Below, piece after piece: positions 1 through 7,687 of a DNA stretch of 64,000 bases. The notes under the pieces are model-generated. The model ran no database searches. It was not told the DNA's origin and saw only the letters and a program-made list of their open reading frames with translations. The DNA is from Nitrospirales bacterium (lineage in GTDB: Bacteria; Nitrospirota; Nitrospiria; Nitrospirales; UBA8639). The stretch spans positions 1,772,001-1,836,000 of the forward strand of contig JALDRJ010000002.1 in NCBI GenBank assembly GCA_031315865.1, written 5' to 3'. The position numbers were made by a program, and so were the translations under genes. Position 1 is the first letter of the stretch, and every line of letters begins with the position of its first letter.

Positions 1-160
1 CGCACGATCAGGCTCCTGTCCACTTTCAATCTCTTCCGAATCCCCGCCGACAAGCTCGATATCGAATCTCCTGCCAGTATTGTGGCCGGCAAGCTGAACT
101 TGAATGGCCTCCAGCCGAAGCCAAGTGGTAATTTGGCTATGCCTCGTCAATTCCTCGACA
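1..160. other. Left edge, no gene assigned
   Basis: Reading frame 1 on the plus strand is open from the window edge to the stop at 271-273, so the 3' end of an upstream gene may lie here. It would overlap the next gene by about 110 bases, which makes it doubtful. Plus frame 3 is also open from the edge to a stop near 129-131 and contains a CxxC pair (CQYCG), so a gene tail ending there is an alternative. A minus-strand frame is open too. I cannot choose between them without the sequence to the left. Confidence 0.2.
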
Positions 161-922
161 ATGAAAAAGATCAAAAAGAAGAAGACAAGCAAGTCCCGAA
201 TCTCGCCGGCCTATGTCATCGGATTTACCCATGGAGACCCACCGCCCCCTGGCTATCTTGCCGCCTGGTTTGATCAGCAGTATGGCGGCCCGTTGAAGAT
301 CCAGTTTCTTTCGCAAACCGGACATGCAAATTTCGAAGCCATGCATACGCACTGGCGCGCGCGAATCAACATGAATCTTGATGCAAGCGCGAGTCAGATC
401 TGGCGGGAGCAACTTCATTGGCAGCATTCATCCATCGCAGAAGTCTTTTCGGGTGCGAATGGAGGCCAGTCCAAACTCGATAGCGTGTTACATGTGGCGC
501 GTCTTGCTCGAGGTTTGACATTACTGACCGAAGGGACTGCGTACGATGTTGCGGCGAGAATCTACTGCAACCCGTCCGATTGGCAGGATCAGCCGTTGAC
601 CGGATTTTCTCTCCTTGATCATGTTCAGATCGGACAGACAGAGAAACTCCAGGAGGGCCAGGTCTGGTTTTATACTCAGGGGTTGAGTAAGTTTGGTCTT
701 GATGAACTGGAATGTCTTCGTCCTGTCGGACTTTCAGAAAATGGCGTAAAAGAGATGTTAGAGGAAAGTGCCGAATATATTGTCCACCAAGGAAATGTCC
801 CAAAGATAGGGGCGGAAATCACACTGCCATTTCAGGGGCAGGTCGTGAAAATCGTCCGTCATCGAACCGATCAGTCATTCGGCAGGCCAATAGCGTTTCG
901 TGAAATACGATGGTCTTCGTGA
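161..922 (+). CDS. Hypothetical protein, DUF4261-like
   Basis: A soluble protein of about 253 residues with no signal peptide or membrane segment. The start is set at the ATG at 161 because it opens a basic N-terminus (MKKIKKKKTSK) ahead of the conserved-looking part; an upstream in-frame start at 104 adds a stretch with no obvious protein character. There is no good ribosome binding site, so the start is uncertain. The C-terminal half has the pattern VWFYTQGLSKFGLDELE, which recalls the HTHGLxKFGxxDLE pattern of DUF4261-type proteins; that assignment comes from memory and is tentative. It converges on the SPFH gene, with 42 bases between the stops. No function is proposed. Confidence 0.6.
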   Translation: MKKIKKKKTSKSRISPAYVIGFTHGDPPPPGYLAAWFDQQYGGPLKIQFLSQTGHANFEAMHTHWRARINMNLDASASQIWREQLHWQHSSIAEVFSGANGGQSKLDSVLHVARLARGLTLLTEGTAYDVAARIYCNPSDWQDQPLTGFSLLDHVQIGQTEKLQEGQVWFYTQGLSKFGLDELECLRPVGLSENGVKEMLEESAEYIVHQGNVPKIGAEITLPFQGQVVKIVRHRTDQSFGRPIAFREIRWSS

Positions 923-964
923 TTTGAGGTCTCTCAGAAACGATCCGGATGTTCTAAGTGGAAA

Positions 965-1903
965 CTATGCGGTCGTTGGAGTGCTGCCGGGCTTTTTCTG
1001 GATGACATTCATCGCCAGCGCGATCATCGATCCAACGTCTGAGACGCTGGCGGGAAGGACCAACGTGTTGCTGGCCTTGGCCAGCTCTCCGAACTCCTCA
1101 ATGTATTGTTCCGCGACGCGAAGCTGCACCGCTTCATACCCGCCATTGACCTGAATGGCTTCCGCGACTTTACGTATACCTTCCGCGGTGGCGTTCGCGA
1201 TGGCCAGAATAGCCTGAGCTTGTCCCTCCGCTTCGTTAATCTGTTGGAGTTTCTTGGCTTCAGAAGCCTTGATGACTTGTTGTTTCTCTCCTTCAGCGTT
1301 ATTGATCATCGCATCCCGTTCCCCTTCCGATCCCAGAACGACCGCCCGTTTTTCACGCTCGGCCCGCATTTGTTTTTCCATGGCATTGAGCACATCTTGA
1401 GGGGGGGTGATGTTTCGAATTTCATAGCGCAGGACTTTAATGCCCCATGGAGCCGAGGCTTTATCCAATTCATTGACGACTTGGATATTGATGTTCGTCC
1501 GTTCTTCAAACGTCCGATCGAGATCGATCTTGCCGATTTCACTCCGGAGTGTGGTTTGGGCCAATTGCGAGATCGCAAAACGATAATCAGTTATCCCGTA
1601 AGACGCTCGTTCGGCATCCAAGACCTTGGTGTAGAGGACGCCATCCACGCCCACCTGCACATTATCCTTTGTGATACAAATTTGTTCCGGGACATCCATG
1701 GCCACTTCTTTGAGCGTATGTTTATAGCGAACGACATCCAGGAATGGGATCAAGATATGAAAACCGGCTCCCATCGTTGCCGAGTACTTCCCGAGTCGTT
1801 CGACGACATACGCACTCTGTTGTGGAACGATGATGGCCGTTTTGGCCAAAATGATGAGGACGAGCACCGATAAAAAGATGGCGACAACTAATTCACCCGA
1901 CAT
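965..1903 (-). CDS. qmcA: SPFH/Band-7 (stomatin-like) membrane protein
   Basis: A 312-residue membrane-anchored SPFH protein. Residues 1-25 form one N-terminal transmembrane helix, followed by the Band-7 domain (VPQQSAYVVERLGKYSATM, then the GAGFHILIPF motif) to about residue 190. After that comes an Ala/Glu/Lys-rich helical stretch (AEGEKQQVIKASEAKKLQQI) typical of the oligomerising coiled coil in the QmcA/YbbK group. Such proteins form large membrane rings and often work with an NfeD partner in membrane quality control. The gene overlaps the upstream nfeD gene by 11 bases, so the two are probably translationally coupled. The length matches the family. The family is secure; the qmcA name is by similarity only. 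Confidence 0.9.
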   Translation of the reverse strand: MSGELVVAIFLSVLVLIILAKTAIIVPQQSAYVVERLGKYSATMGAGFHILIPFLDVVRYKHTLKEVAMDVPEQICITKDNVQVGVDGVLYTKVLDAERASYGITDYRFAISQLAQTTLRSEIGKIDLDRTFEERTNINIQVVNELDKASAPWGIKVLRYEIRNITPPQDVLNAMEKQMRAEREKRAVVLGSEGERDAMINNAEGEKQQVIKASEAKKLQQINEAEGQAQAILAIANATAEGIRKVAEAIQVNGGYEAVQLRVAEQYIEEFGELAKASNTLVLPASVSDVGSMIALAMNVIQKKPGSTPTTA

Positions 1904-2366
1904 GCTGTTCCTCCTTCATGGGAGATTCTGCTTTGATCCAAAGCGTCAGACCATCGACTCGAACGACTTCGGTTCGTTGTCCTCTGTGCAGCAAAGTTTC
2001 GCCCGCGTTGCACGCTGTCCATGTCGAGCCATGGAGTTCGACCTTGCCCGCCCCATCCCTAGGTAGATCTTCAAGGACCGTCGCGATTTCGCCTAAGAGT
2101 GAATCGACCGTGGTGTTTTCCTGGCCTTTGGGGATGAATTTTCTTTGAAGCGGACCACGGAGCACGAGGAGGGAAAGAACCCCAAGTGTGGCGAAGAGTA
2201 CCCATTGAATCCACGAGACTTCCGCCAATCCCATCCACACGATTGCACTGACGACCAACGCGGCAGTCCCAAAAAACAAGAAGTAAAAGTTGCCAAGTCC
2301 CCCAAGAGTCAAAATCTCTATTCCCAAAAACGCGAATCCTAAGAGGGCCCAATACCACCAGGTCAT
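1893..2366 (-). CDS. NfeD family membrane protein
   Basis: A short NfeD protein of 157 residues. The start at 2366 follows GGAGATAACAACC and gives MTWWYWALLGFAFLGIEIL; a longer reading from 2456 lacks a site and has no sensible N-terminus. Three hydrophobic segments occupy about residues 3-75 (LTLGGLGNFYFLFFGTAALV, then WIQWVLFATLGVLSLLVL). A C-terminal soluble OB-fold-like domain follows (GEIATVLEDLPRDGAGKVEL to LWIKAE). NfeD proteins pair with SPFH proteins, and this one sits directly upstream of and overlaps an SPFH gene, so a shared membrane complex is likely. It lacks the N-terminal ClpP-like protease domain found in long NfeD forms. Confidence 0.88.
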   Translation of the reverse strand: MTWWYWALLGFAFLGIEILTLGGLGNFYFLFFGTAALVVSAIVWMGLAEVSWIQWVLFATLGVLSLLVLRGPLQRKFIPKGQENTTVDSLLGEIATVLEDLPRDGAGKVELHGSTWTACNAGETLLHRGQRTEVVRVDGLTLWIKAESPMKEEQHVG

Positions 2367-2676
2367 GGTTGTTATCTCCTGGAAGCCAATCTCTGTCTTT
2401 CTCCTATGATAGAACAATGATACAGTATCGTATAGATGCTTGGGGCAGAATTTCACTAAGAACCAAAATAATGGAAGGGTCGTGAGCTACATTTCCAGGA
2501 TTTTTAGACAAAACTCCTCTGAAGTCTTCTGATTGTAATCTCGCCAGATGTTCATTGGTTGGCCATAAGCATATGTGTCTCGATTCCTGTTTATGGGCGT
2601 TCAATTTCTGGAAAGTCCTCGACTAATCCTTCGTACAAGCCCATCCTATGATGAGATCTCTTGTAGGAGAAAGACG

Positions 2677-2934
2677 GTGACGATGGTAACGCTTCTTGGA
2701 TTGGCCGCTGGGACGCTAACGACGCTGGCCTTTCTGCCACAGTTAATCAAAACGTGGAGAACTCGATCAGCGGATGATGTTTCCCTGGGAATGCTTTTGA
2801 CTCTCTGCAGTGGGATCATTCTTTGGATTATCTATGGGCTTTCGATTCACGATCTTCCTCTGATCCTGGCCAATGGTGTCACGTTTATTCTGGCGTTCAT
2901 GATTCTCTGCCTCAAAATACGATATAAGGCCTAG
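2677..2934 (+). CDS. SemiSWEET sugar transporter
   Basis: A three-helix MtN3/SemiSWEET half-transporter of about 85 residues, which would dimerise in the inner membrane to move small sugars by facilitated diffusion. It shows the family's PQ motif in helix 1 (LAFLPQLIKTWRTRSADDVS), followed by LGMLLTLCSGIILWIIYGL and a third helix ending in a short basic tail (LKIRYKA). A GTG at 2677 lies 6 bases after AGGAGA, while the ATG at 2683 is farther from it; I prefer the GTG, but both give a normal-length protein. The longer open frame from 2575 has no site. It is a single gene with no carbohydrate genes beside it, so the substrate is unknown. Confidence 0.9.
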   Translation: MTMVTLLGLAAGTLTTLAFLPQLIKTWRTRSADDVSLGMLLTLCSGIILWIIYGLSIHDLPLILANGVTFILAFMILCLKIRYKA

Positions 2935-2960
2935 TATGGACAGGCCGTATGGGTGCTGCG

Positions 2961-3070
2961 TGCGCGATACATATCGTCGGTCTTATCTCGTTGTGTCTAG
3001 CCACGACTCGGACCCTACCTCATATTGCGTATTGCGCGATACATATCGTCGGTCTTATCTCGTTGTGTCT
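2961..3070 (+). repeat. 38-bp perfect direct repeat, two copies
   Basis: The 38 bases at 2961-2998 (starting TGCGCGATACATATCG) recur without a mismatch at 3033-3070, so the period is 72 bases. Both copies lie between the SemiSWEET stop and the pentapeptide gene, and the second ends 29 bases before that gene's start. The interval between the copies (2999-3032) holds no ORF. A tandem duplication of an upstream or regulatory segment is the simplest reading. Confidence 0.9.
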
Positions 3071-3099
3071 GGCCTGATAAATATGTGAAAGGTACTGGG

Positions 3100-3828
3100 A
3101 TGGCCGATAGAGAACAGCAACGGATCATCATGTCAGGAGTTCGAGCTTGGAATGAATGGAGGGAAAAACAGCCATCTATTCGTGTGGATCTGAGCGGAGC
3201 GGATTTTTCTGATCTGTCACTGAATGGTGTTGATTTGAATGGCGCGAATCTTCAAGACGTTAATTTTGATAAATCCAGTCTTGTTGGTGGAATACTGATT
3301 GGCGCAAACTTGTCAGAGGCCAGTCTGGTTGGAGCAAATTTGACCGGAGTAAATTTACGCACGGCGAACGTGGGGGATGCCGACCTTCGCAGCATCACTC
3401 TAGTGGGAGCGGATCTTTCAAGAGCGAATTTGGCGAAGACAGATTGCAGTGAGGCCGATTTGACGAGTGCCAATGTATCAGAGGCCAACCTGCATTTCGT
3501 CAATCTCTCCATGGCCACGTTGCTCAACGCGAACCTCGATGGGAGCAAGATCCGAGAGGCGAATCTCATGAATGCCAACCTTCGAGGCGCCAATCTCAGT
3601 CATGTCGATCTTACGCAGTCAAACCTGAAATGCGCCAATTTGGAAGAAGCCAATCTAGACAAGGCTTCACTCATTTACGTCGACCTTGAACATGCAAACC
3701 TGCAAAATATTCGCAATGTCACCATAACCCAACTTTCGAAGGTACGATCATTGGTTGATGCCCACCTTGAGTCTTCGATCGCCATGCAAATTCAAGATAT
3801 CTACCCTCATTTAGTCCTGAAGGCTTGA
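3100..3828 (+). CDS. Pentapeptide repeat protein
   Basis: A 242-residue cytoplasmic protein. After a short helical N-terminus (residues 1-28, MADREQQRIIMSGVRAWNEW) it consists almost wholly of tandem A(D/N)LxX pentapeptides, for example GADFSDLSLNGVDLNGANL. These should fold into a right-handed quadrilateral beta-helix. The start at 3100 is preceded by AAAGG at suitable spacing; an in-frame start at 3025 would place part of the 38-bp repeat inside the protein. Known members include DNA-mimic gyrase protectors such as Qnr and MfpA, but most have no known role, and nothing here points to gyrase. The last 18 bases overlap the stop region of a convergent small gene. Confidence 0.88.
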   Translation: MADREQQRIIMSGVRAWNEWREKQPSIRVDLSGADFSDLSLNGVDLNGANLQDVNFDKSSLVGGILIGANLSEASLVGANLTGVNLRTANVGDADLRSITLVGADLSRANLAKTDCSEADLTSANVSEANLHFVNLSMATLLNANLDGSKIREANLMNANLRGANLSHVDLTQSNLKCANLEEANLDKASLIYVDLEHANLQNIRNVTITQLSKVRSLVDAHLESSIAMQIQDIYPHLVLKA

Positions 3829-4008
3829 AACATGACGTACAGTTTGTTGAGGTGCCACGCCAGGCGTCGGCTCTAGTGAGGGACGCTTGACGCATCCTTC
3901 CGCCATCATTAGAGGAAGCAATGCCGTGACGAATAATCCGCAGGTCAGCACAAAAGTTTTAAAAGATATGTGAACATCGACGGGGAATAGTTGAATGAAG
4001 AGCTTCAT
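3811..4008 (-). CDS. Small exported protein, possible lipoprotein
   Basis: A 65-residue ORF with a good site (GGAGGG, 8 bases before the ATG at 4008). The N-terminus is strongly hydrophobic (FVLTCGLFVTALLPLMMAEG) and is followed by Cys and a Pro-rich hydrophilic tail (PSLEPTPGVAPQQ). The Cys could be a lipidation site, but the preceding Ala-Glu-Gly is a poor lipobox. Its 3' end overlaps the end of the convergent pentapeptide gene by 18 bases. No homolog is recognised. Evidence is the binding site and signal-like segment only. Confidence 0.45.
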   Translation of the reverse strand: MKLFIQLFPVDVHISFKTFVLTCGLFVTALLPLMMAEGCVKRPSLEPTPGVAPQQTVRHVSSLQD

Positions 4009-4056
4009 AGAATTGGCCCTCCAGTAGAAGAAAGACAGGTTTATTTATACATGTCT

Positions 4057-4129
4057 ATAGCGAATCCACATACGTTCCAATCGATACAGACGACACACCC
4101 CGCGCAGTACGACGTTGAACCATATGGAA
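4057..4129 (+). repeat. 73-bp dispersed repeat, copy A
   Basis: These 73 bases match the minus strand of 31087-31159 with about 7 substitutions (near 90 percent identity by eye). The core AATCCA...ACCCCGCGC...ACGACGTTGAACCATA is nearly unchanged. This copy lies in the gene-free interval 4009-4398. Open frames crossing it on the minus strand lack binding sites and are not called. Confidence 0.85.
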
Positions 4130-4229
4130 GGTGATACCCGCTTGGATGTCCTGACACACCTGGATGTTTCTCTCACGTCCTGAAGAGCCAAGGCGTACAA
4201 GGGCACGCTGGGTCGTTTCGGTATCTCTG

Positions 4230-4247
4230 AAACGGCTATAGCCGTTT
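4230..4247. other. 18-bp perfect palindrome
   Basis: AAACGGCTATAGCCGTTT is a perfect inverted repeat in the gene-free interval 4009-4398. It could be a dimeric operator, or a short hairpin followed by one more T. The nearest gene start reading away from it is at 4008 on the minus strand, 222 bases off. No regulator can be named. Confidence 0.5.
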
Positions 4248-4398
4248 TCACACCTTCCGCACACTTGAGGAATGAGATCGTGTGAAGCACGTTCATTGGC
4301 GTCCGTCGTCACGTATTGGTTTACGTGAATAGTCTACCAATTTCTCACTGTGGAGTGAAGGGAAGGAGGAATTGCTCGTGGACAGGGTGCTCTTCGAC

Positions 4399-5052
4399 TT
4401 AGAGACGTAGATATTTTTCAATCACCGATGGGAGGTGGCGAAGTTGATCGCCAAAAGACACATGCTGTAGGTGGCCTTTCCTGTCGAACAGGAGGGATGA
4501 AGGAGTGCCTTGTAAGGCAAACCTCTCAAAAGTTTCAGCCTTCATGGTCTTTTGTTTCAAGTAGGTCCTGACTTGTTGAAAAATCTTTTGTTGCTGGTCC
4601 ATTGAATATTCATGAAAAGAAGGCAGACATTGTTTGGCATAGTCTACGACTCTTTCCTGGGTAACGGGTTGTATATCAGGAACAATACGATCCATGCCGA
4701 CCGGGAAAGGCAATCGCCAATCGAGCTTGCCGTCGGTCAGGACCCCCTGATGCGTTAAGGCCTTGCGGGTCTCTCCAAAGACTTCCCCCGTGTCGATTAA
4801 TCGCTGTAGATTGGTGAGGGTGTTTTGGTCATAGTCTTCGAATGCGGTGGCTAACCCGATGATGGCTAATCCTTGGTCTTGATAGTGTTGATGCCATTGA
4901 ATGGCCGTAGGCAATGCGTAGATAAAACAACCGGGACAGTTTACTTGGAAGACTTCAATAAGCACGACCGAGCCGGTCAGTGACTCAAGCGTATCAATAT
5001 TTCCTTGCACCCAGGTCTCAACGGTGACATCCGACAGTGTATAGTCATTCAT
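4399..5052 (-). CDS. TlpA/peroxiredoxin-like thioredoxin-fold protein
   Basis: A 217-residue thioredoxin-fold protein starting MNDYTLSDVTVETWVQG. It has the redox pair in VNCPGCFIYALP near residue 38 (a CxxC site) and a later cis-Pro region (LQGTPSSLLFDRKGHLQHVS). No signal peptide is visible from this start, so it probably acts in the cytoplasm as a thiol-disulfide reductase; a longer frame from 5103 runs back through the terminator of the upstream gene and is rejected. An insertion of about 60 residues between the two thioredoxin halves is typical of TlpA/ResA relatives. It follows the dsrE2-tusA pair in the same direction, so a role in sulfur or thiol redox is reasonable but inferred. Confidence 0.75.
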   Translation of the reverse strand: MNDYTLSDVTVETWVQGNIDTLESLTGSVVLIEVFQVNCPGCFIYALPTAIQWHQHYQDQGLAIIGLATAFEDYDQNTLTNLQRLIDTGEVFGETRKALTHQGVLTDGKLDWRLPFPVGMDRIVPDIQPVTQERVVDYAKQCLPSFHEYSMDQQQKIFQQVRTYLKQKTMKAETFERFALQGTPSSLLFDRKGHLQHVSFGDQLRHLPSVIEKYLRL

Positions 5053-5060
5053 GTGTAAAC

Positions 5061-5096
5061 AAAAAAGGCCGTTGGTGCCTGTGCACGAACGGCCTT
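5061..5096 (-). terminator. Rho-independent terminator after tusA
   Basis: AAGGCCGTT (5065-5073) pairs with AACGGCCTT (5088-5096). On the minus strand the stem runs into TTTTTT at 5066-5061. It lies 25 bases past the tusA stop and just before the TlpA-like gene, so that gene may be reached only by read-through or have its own promoter. Confidence 0.85.
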
Positions 5097-5121
5097 GTCT
5101 CACGATTTAGACAGGGGTGAA

Positions 5122-5370
5122 TTATCCGCCAGCTTTTTTCACGTAGGCTTTATAAACATGAACGGAATTTTCGTCGGCTTCCTCAAGTCCCACCCACTCA
5201 TGGCCAGTCGTCTCACACCAAGCGGGCATGTCTTTTTTGATGCCTTCATCGTCGGAAGCCACTTCCAGAACTTGTCCAGGTACGAGCTCTTTAATCTTTT
5301 TAGACGTCATGATGATCGGCATGGGACAGAAATATCCGAGTGTATCGAGTTTGACATCGGCTTCAATCAT
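5122..5370 (-). CDS. tusA: TusA family sulfurtransferase
   Basis: An 82-residue TusA/SirA protein. The persulfide-carrying Cys lies in the family motif LDTLGYFCPMPIIMTSKKI (CPxP, Cys at residue 15). The rest fits the two-layer alpha/beta fold. TusA carries sulfane sulfur between partners in the cytoplasm. The gene directly follows dsrE2 with a gap of about 17 bases, and DsrE2-TusA pairs are known sulfur-trafficking modules in sulfur oxidisers and in many other bacteria. A clear terminator follows. The family is certain; the donor and acceptor are not visible here. Confidence 0.93.
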   Translation of the reverse strand: MIEADVKLDTLGYFCPMPIIMTSKKIKELVPGQVLEVASDDEGIKKDMPAWCETTGHEWVGLEEADENSVHVYKAYVKKAGG

Positions 5371-5387
5371 GGTTCATCCCTCTAGTA

Positions 5388-5918
5388 TTAAATAAACAGA
5401 TTGACAGACCCGTTTTTCGCTTCGGCCAGATACGTGGACACGCCAGCCAGTTGATCGACTCCATCTATCAAGGTGTCTTTCGAAATGCCCATCATTCCCA
5501 AGGTCGTGGTGCAGGCAATCATCTTGACCCCAAGATCTTGTGCCGTTTCCAGCAGTTCGGCGATGCCGGGCATGCGATTATTCTTCATGACCTTTTTCAT
5601 CATGTTCGTGCCGAGTCCCCCGAAGTGAAAACGGGATAGCGGGAGATTGTCGGTACCGCCTTTATTGATCCAGCCAAACGCTTTTCGCATCCAGTCTTTG
5701 GCCGAGCTGGTCGTCCCGGGTTTTCGAATGATATTTAATCCCCAGAAGGTGAAAAACATCGTGACTTTCATGCCCATGGCTGCCGCTCCGGTCGCGATGA
5801 TAAAGGCGGCCATGGCCTTGTCCATGTCTCCACTGAGACAGACGATCGTGACACTCTCCGGTTTTTTTTCTTGAAGCGCTGCCAGCGTCGCAGCGGGTTC
5901 GACTTGGGTTGTGCTCAT
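5388..5918 (-). CDS. DsrE/DsrF-like family protein (DsrE2 type)
   Basis: A 176-residue protein of the DsrE/F/DrsH superfamily. After a short N-terminal linker it shows the Rossmann-like core start SVTIVCLSGDMDKAMAAFII, the hydrophobic GAAAMGMKVTMFFTFWGL segment typical of membrane-associated DsrE2, and the Cys-bearing strand VKMIACTTTLGMMGI. DsrE2 proteins take part in sulfane-sulfur transfer and usually sit beside TusA, as here. The start at 5918 begins MSTTQVEPAATLAAL, and a longer frame is not needed. It heads the dsrE2-tusA unit. In Nitrospirota such pairs are often present without Dsr sulfite reductase, so this need not mean sulfur oxidation. Confidence 0.9.
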   Translation of the reverse strand: MSTTQVEPAATLAALQEKKPESVTIVCLSGDMDKAMAAFIIATGAAAMGMKVTMFFTFWGLNIIRKPGTTSSAKDWMRKAFGWINKGGTDNLPLSRFHFGGLGTNMMKKVMKNNRMPGIAELLETAQDLGVKMIACTTTLGMMGISKDTLIDGVDQLAGVSTYLAEAKNGSVNLFI

Positions 5919-6040
5919 AAATCACCTGCCTCTTGTCATAGGGGGAACTGCTGAGTCTTGCCACATTCGTCAATCCAGTAAAGACTATAGTATGGTGTTT
6001 TTTTCAGTGTCAAGAAACAGCAATCTACTCACTGTTTGCT

Positions 6041-6952
6041 ATGAATCAAATCGTTGAATGTGTCCCGAATATTAGCGAAGGCCGAGACCGTCAGGTGATT
6101 GAATCCTTCATCGAACTCATACAGGGGGAAAGCGAAGTCCATCTGCTCGATCACCACAGTGATGTCGATCATCATCGCACGGTTTTCACTATCGCGGGGC
6201 GACCCGACGCTATGAGAAAAGTGGCGTATGAACTCGTTCGGCGCTCGATAGAGCTGATCGATTTATCCAAACATCGCGGTGTCCATCCGAGGGTCGGCAG
6301 TGTAGACGTTGTCCCGTTCGTTCCCATCCGGGGAATATCGATGGAGGACTGTGTCGAACTGGCTCGGCAACTAGGAGCGCGAATCGGATCGGAATTAGCT
6401 ATGCCGGTATTCTTGTATGGTCAGGCCTCTTTTCGGGGAACGCCTCGCCGGCTCGAGCAGATACGACAGGGTGGATGGTCCAGTCTTTCGGAGCGGATGC
6501 GTTTGCGTCCAGAGTGGATACCTGATTTCGGCCCCGCACGATTGCATTCGAAAGCGGGAGCGGTGGCCGTGGGCGCGAGGGATTACCTGATCGCCTACAA
6601 TGTCCTGCTTCAAACGGCTGACGTCGCTATCGCGCAGGACATCGCTCGGGCAATTCGCACCTCCGGAGGGGGGCTTCCATCAGTGAAGGCCCTGGGGTTG
6701 GAACTCAAGAGCCGCGGGCTGACGCAAGTCTCCATGAATCTTACCAATTATCGGGAAACTTCCCTCAACGACGTCTATCGTGCCATTCATGAAAAAACTC
6801 AATATTTCGGGGTCGATATCGAAGAAAGCGAACTGGTCGGTCTCGTTCCACAAGCCGCCCTTCCTCCGGAATGGATCATCCCCCTTAAGTTTAAGCACTG
6901 GAATCCCGACCAAATTCTAGAAGCTCGGTTGGCCCAGGTTGGACGGATGTAA
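6041..6952 (+). CDS. ftcD: Glutamate formimidoyltransferase
   Basis: A 303-residue protein with the N- and C-terminal formiminotransferase subdomains only. It starts MNQIVECVPNISEGRD, the family's signature opening. Conserved stretches include DHHSDVDHHRTVFTIAG and HPRVGSVDVVPFVPI. The enzyme moves the formimino group of formiminoglutamate to tetrahydrofolate in histidine breakdown, or the reverse formyl transfer. The cyclodeaminase domain of bifunctional FtcD is absent. No hut genes are nearby, so its role may lie in folate C1 balance rather than histidine use. It probably shares a transcript with the CBS gene 55 bases downstream. Confidence 0.93.
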   Translation: MNQIVECVPNISEGRDRQVIESFIELIQGESEVHLLDHHSDVDHHRTVFTIAGRPDAMRKVAYELVRRSIELIDLSKHRGVHPRVGSVDVVPFVPIRGISMEDCVELARQLGARIGSELAMPVFLYGQASFRGTPRRLEQIRQGGWSSLSERMRLRPEWIPDFGPARLHSKAGAVAVGARDYLIAYNVLLQTADVAIAQDIARAIRTSGGGLPSVKALGLELKSRGLTQVSMNLTNYRETSLNDVYRAIHEKTQYFGVDIEESELVGLVPQAALPPEWIIPLKFKHWNPDQILEARLAQVGRM

Positions 6953-7007
6953 TGCCGTCGGCACAGGGGTGAAACGTTAATCTCTTTGATCGTCTATGGA
7001 GGATAGT

Positions 7008-7454
7008 ATGGCGACGGTGGCATTCGATAAAGAAGGTCGCACAGCACTGCGCGAGAGTAAGTTTGGTCACATGACGGTCGGGGTTGTCATGGAAGAAGAT
7101 GTTCAATCAGAAGGAAAGAACGTCAAGGCAGAGTTTTTAGCTGCGATGATGATGGAAGGGTTTGGGTCAGTGCCGATCGTCGATGAATCTGACCGGTTGA
7201 TCGGGATTGTGTCAGAATTTGATCTCTTGAACGCGGTACGAAAAGGCCGAAGATTGTCTGAGGTCACCGCCGAAGAAGTCATGACTCCCAACCCGGTTTC
7301 CGTCACGAAAGATACTGATCTGCTGACCGTGATCGATGTCCTGCATAATAATCATCTCATTCGGGTTCCCGTCATTGATTCCGCTGGCCGGCTCATCGGG
7401 ATCTTGGCGCGGCGCGATGTATTGAGAGGGTATTTACAATCCTCATACATGTAG
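7008..7454 (+). CDS. Tandem CBS-domain protein
   Basis: A 148-residue protein made almost entirely of two CBS motifs forming one Bateman module. CBS1 contains VPIVDESDRLIGIVSEFDLL and CBS2 contains VPVIDSAGRLIGILARRDVL. Such modules bind adenine nucleotides and act as energy sensors for a partner. The start at 7008 follows GGAGG at good spacing. There is no catalytic domain and no membrane segment, so the partner is unknown. It lies 55 bases after ftcD, and two hairpins follow the gene. Confidence 0.9.
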   Translation: MATVAFDKEGRTALRESKFGHMTVGVVMEEDVQSEGKNVKAEFLAAMMMEGFGSVPIVDESDRLIGIVSEFDLLNAVRKGRRLSEVTAEEVMTPNPVSVTKDTDLLTVIDVLHNNHLIRVPVIDSAGRLIGILARRDVLRGYLQSSYM

Positions 7455-7476
7455 CGAATGGCATGTGCGTACAGAA

Positions 7477-7506
7477 AGGCCATGCATGAATCATCATGTA
7501 TGGCCT
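7477..7506 (+). terminator. Hairpin after the CBS gene
   Basis: AGGCCATGCATG pairs with CATGTATGGCCT through 12 pairs (one G-T) around a six-base loop, 22 bases past the CBS stop. The T content after it is modest (CGTTTCTCTCC), so it is a fair, not strong, terminator. Confidence 0.6.
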
Positions 7507-7568
7507 CGTTTCTCTCCTAACATCTTCTCGCCTGCAAACGCTTTCAGCTTGACTCGTCATCAAATTCT

Positions 7569-7608
7569 TGGCGTCAACGCCACGAACTTCGTGGCTCGCC
7601 AGTTTTTT
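7569..7608 (+). terminator. Second hairpin with T run before the channel gene
   Basis: Outer arms TGGCG and CGCCA enclose a perfect GCCACGAA/TTCGTGGC stem, and TTTTTT follows at 7603-7608. It would end plus-strand transcription before the ion-channel gene at 7688, which therefore likely has its own promoter within 7609-7687. Confidence 0.65.
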
Positions 7609-7687
7609 CCCAGAATTCGCTAGATTTCTCTGCTCGGATTTCAGTATTTTCTGGCTTGCTCTAGTCTATAGATGAAGAAGGATTATC

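Noticed and set aside
2419-2429. GATACAGTATC palindrome upstream of nfeD
   Set aside because: Eleven bases with an odd centre in AT-rich DNA; too short to claim as an operator.
4045-4312. Two overlapping minus-strand ORFs of 83 and 85 residues
   Set aside because: No binding sites, GTG-type or poor starts, and they run through copy A of the 73-bp repeat; the proteins lack any domain character.
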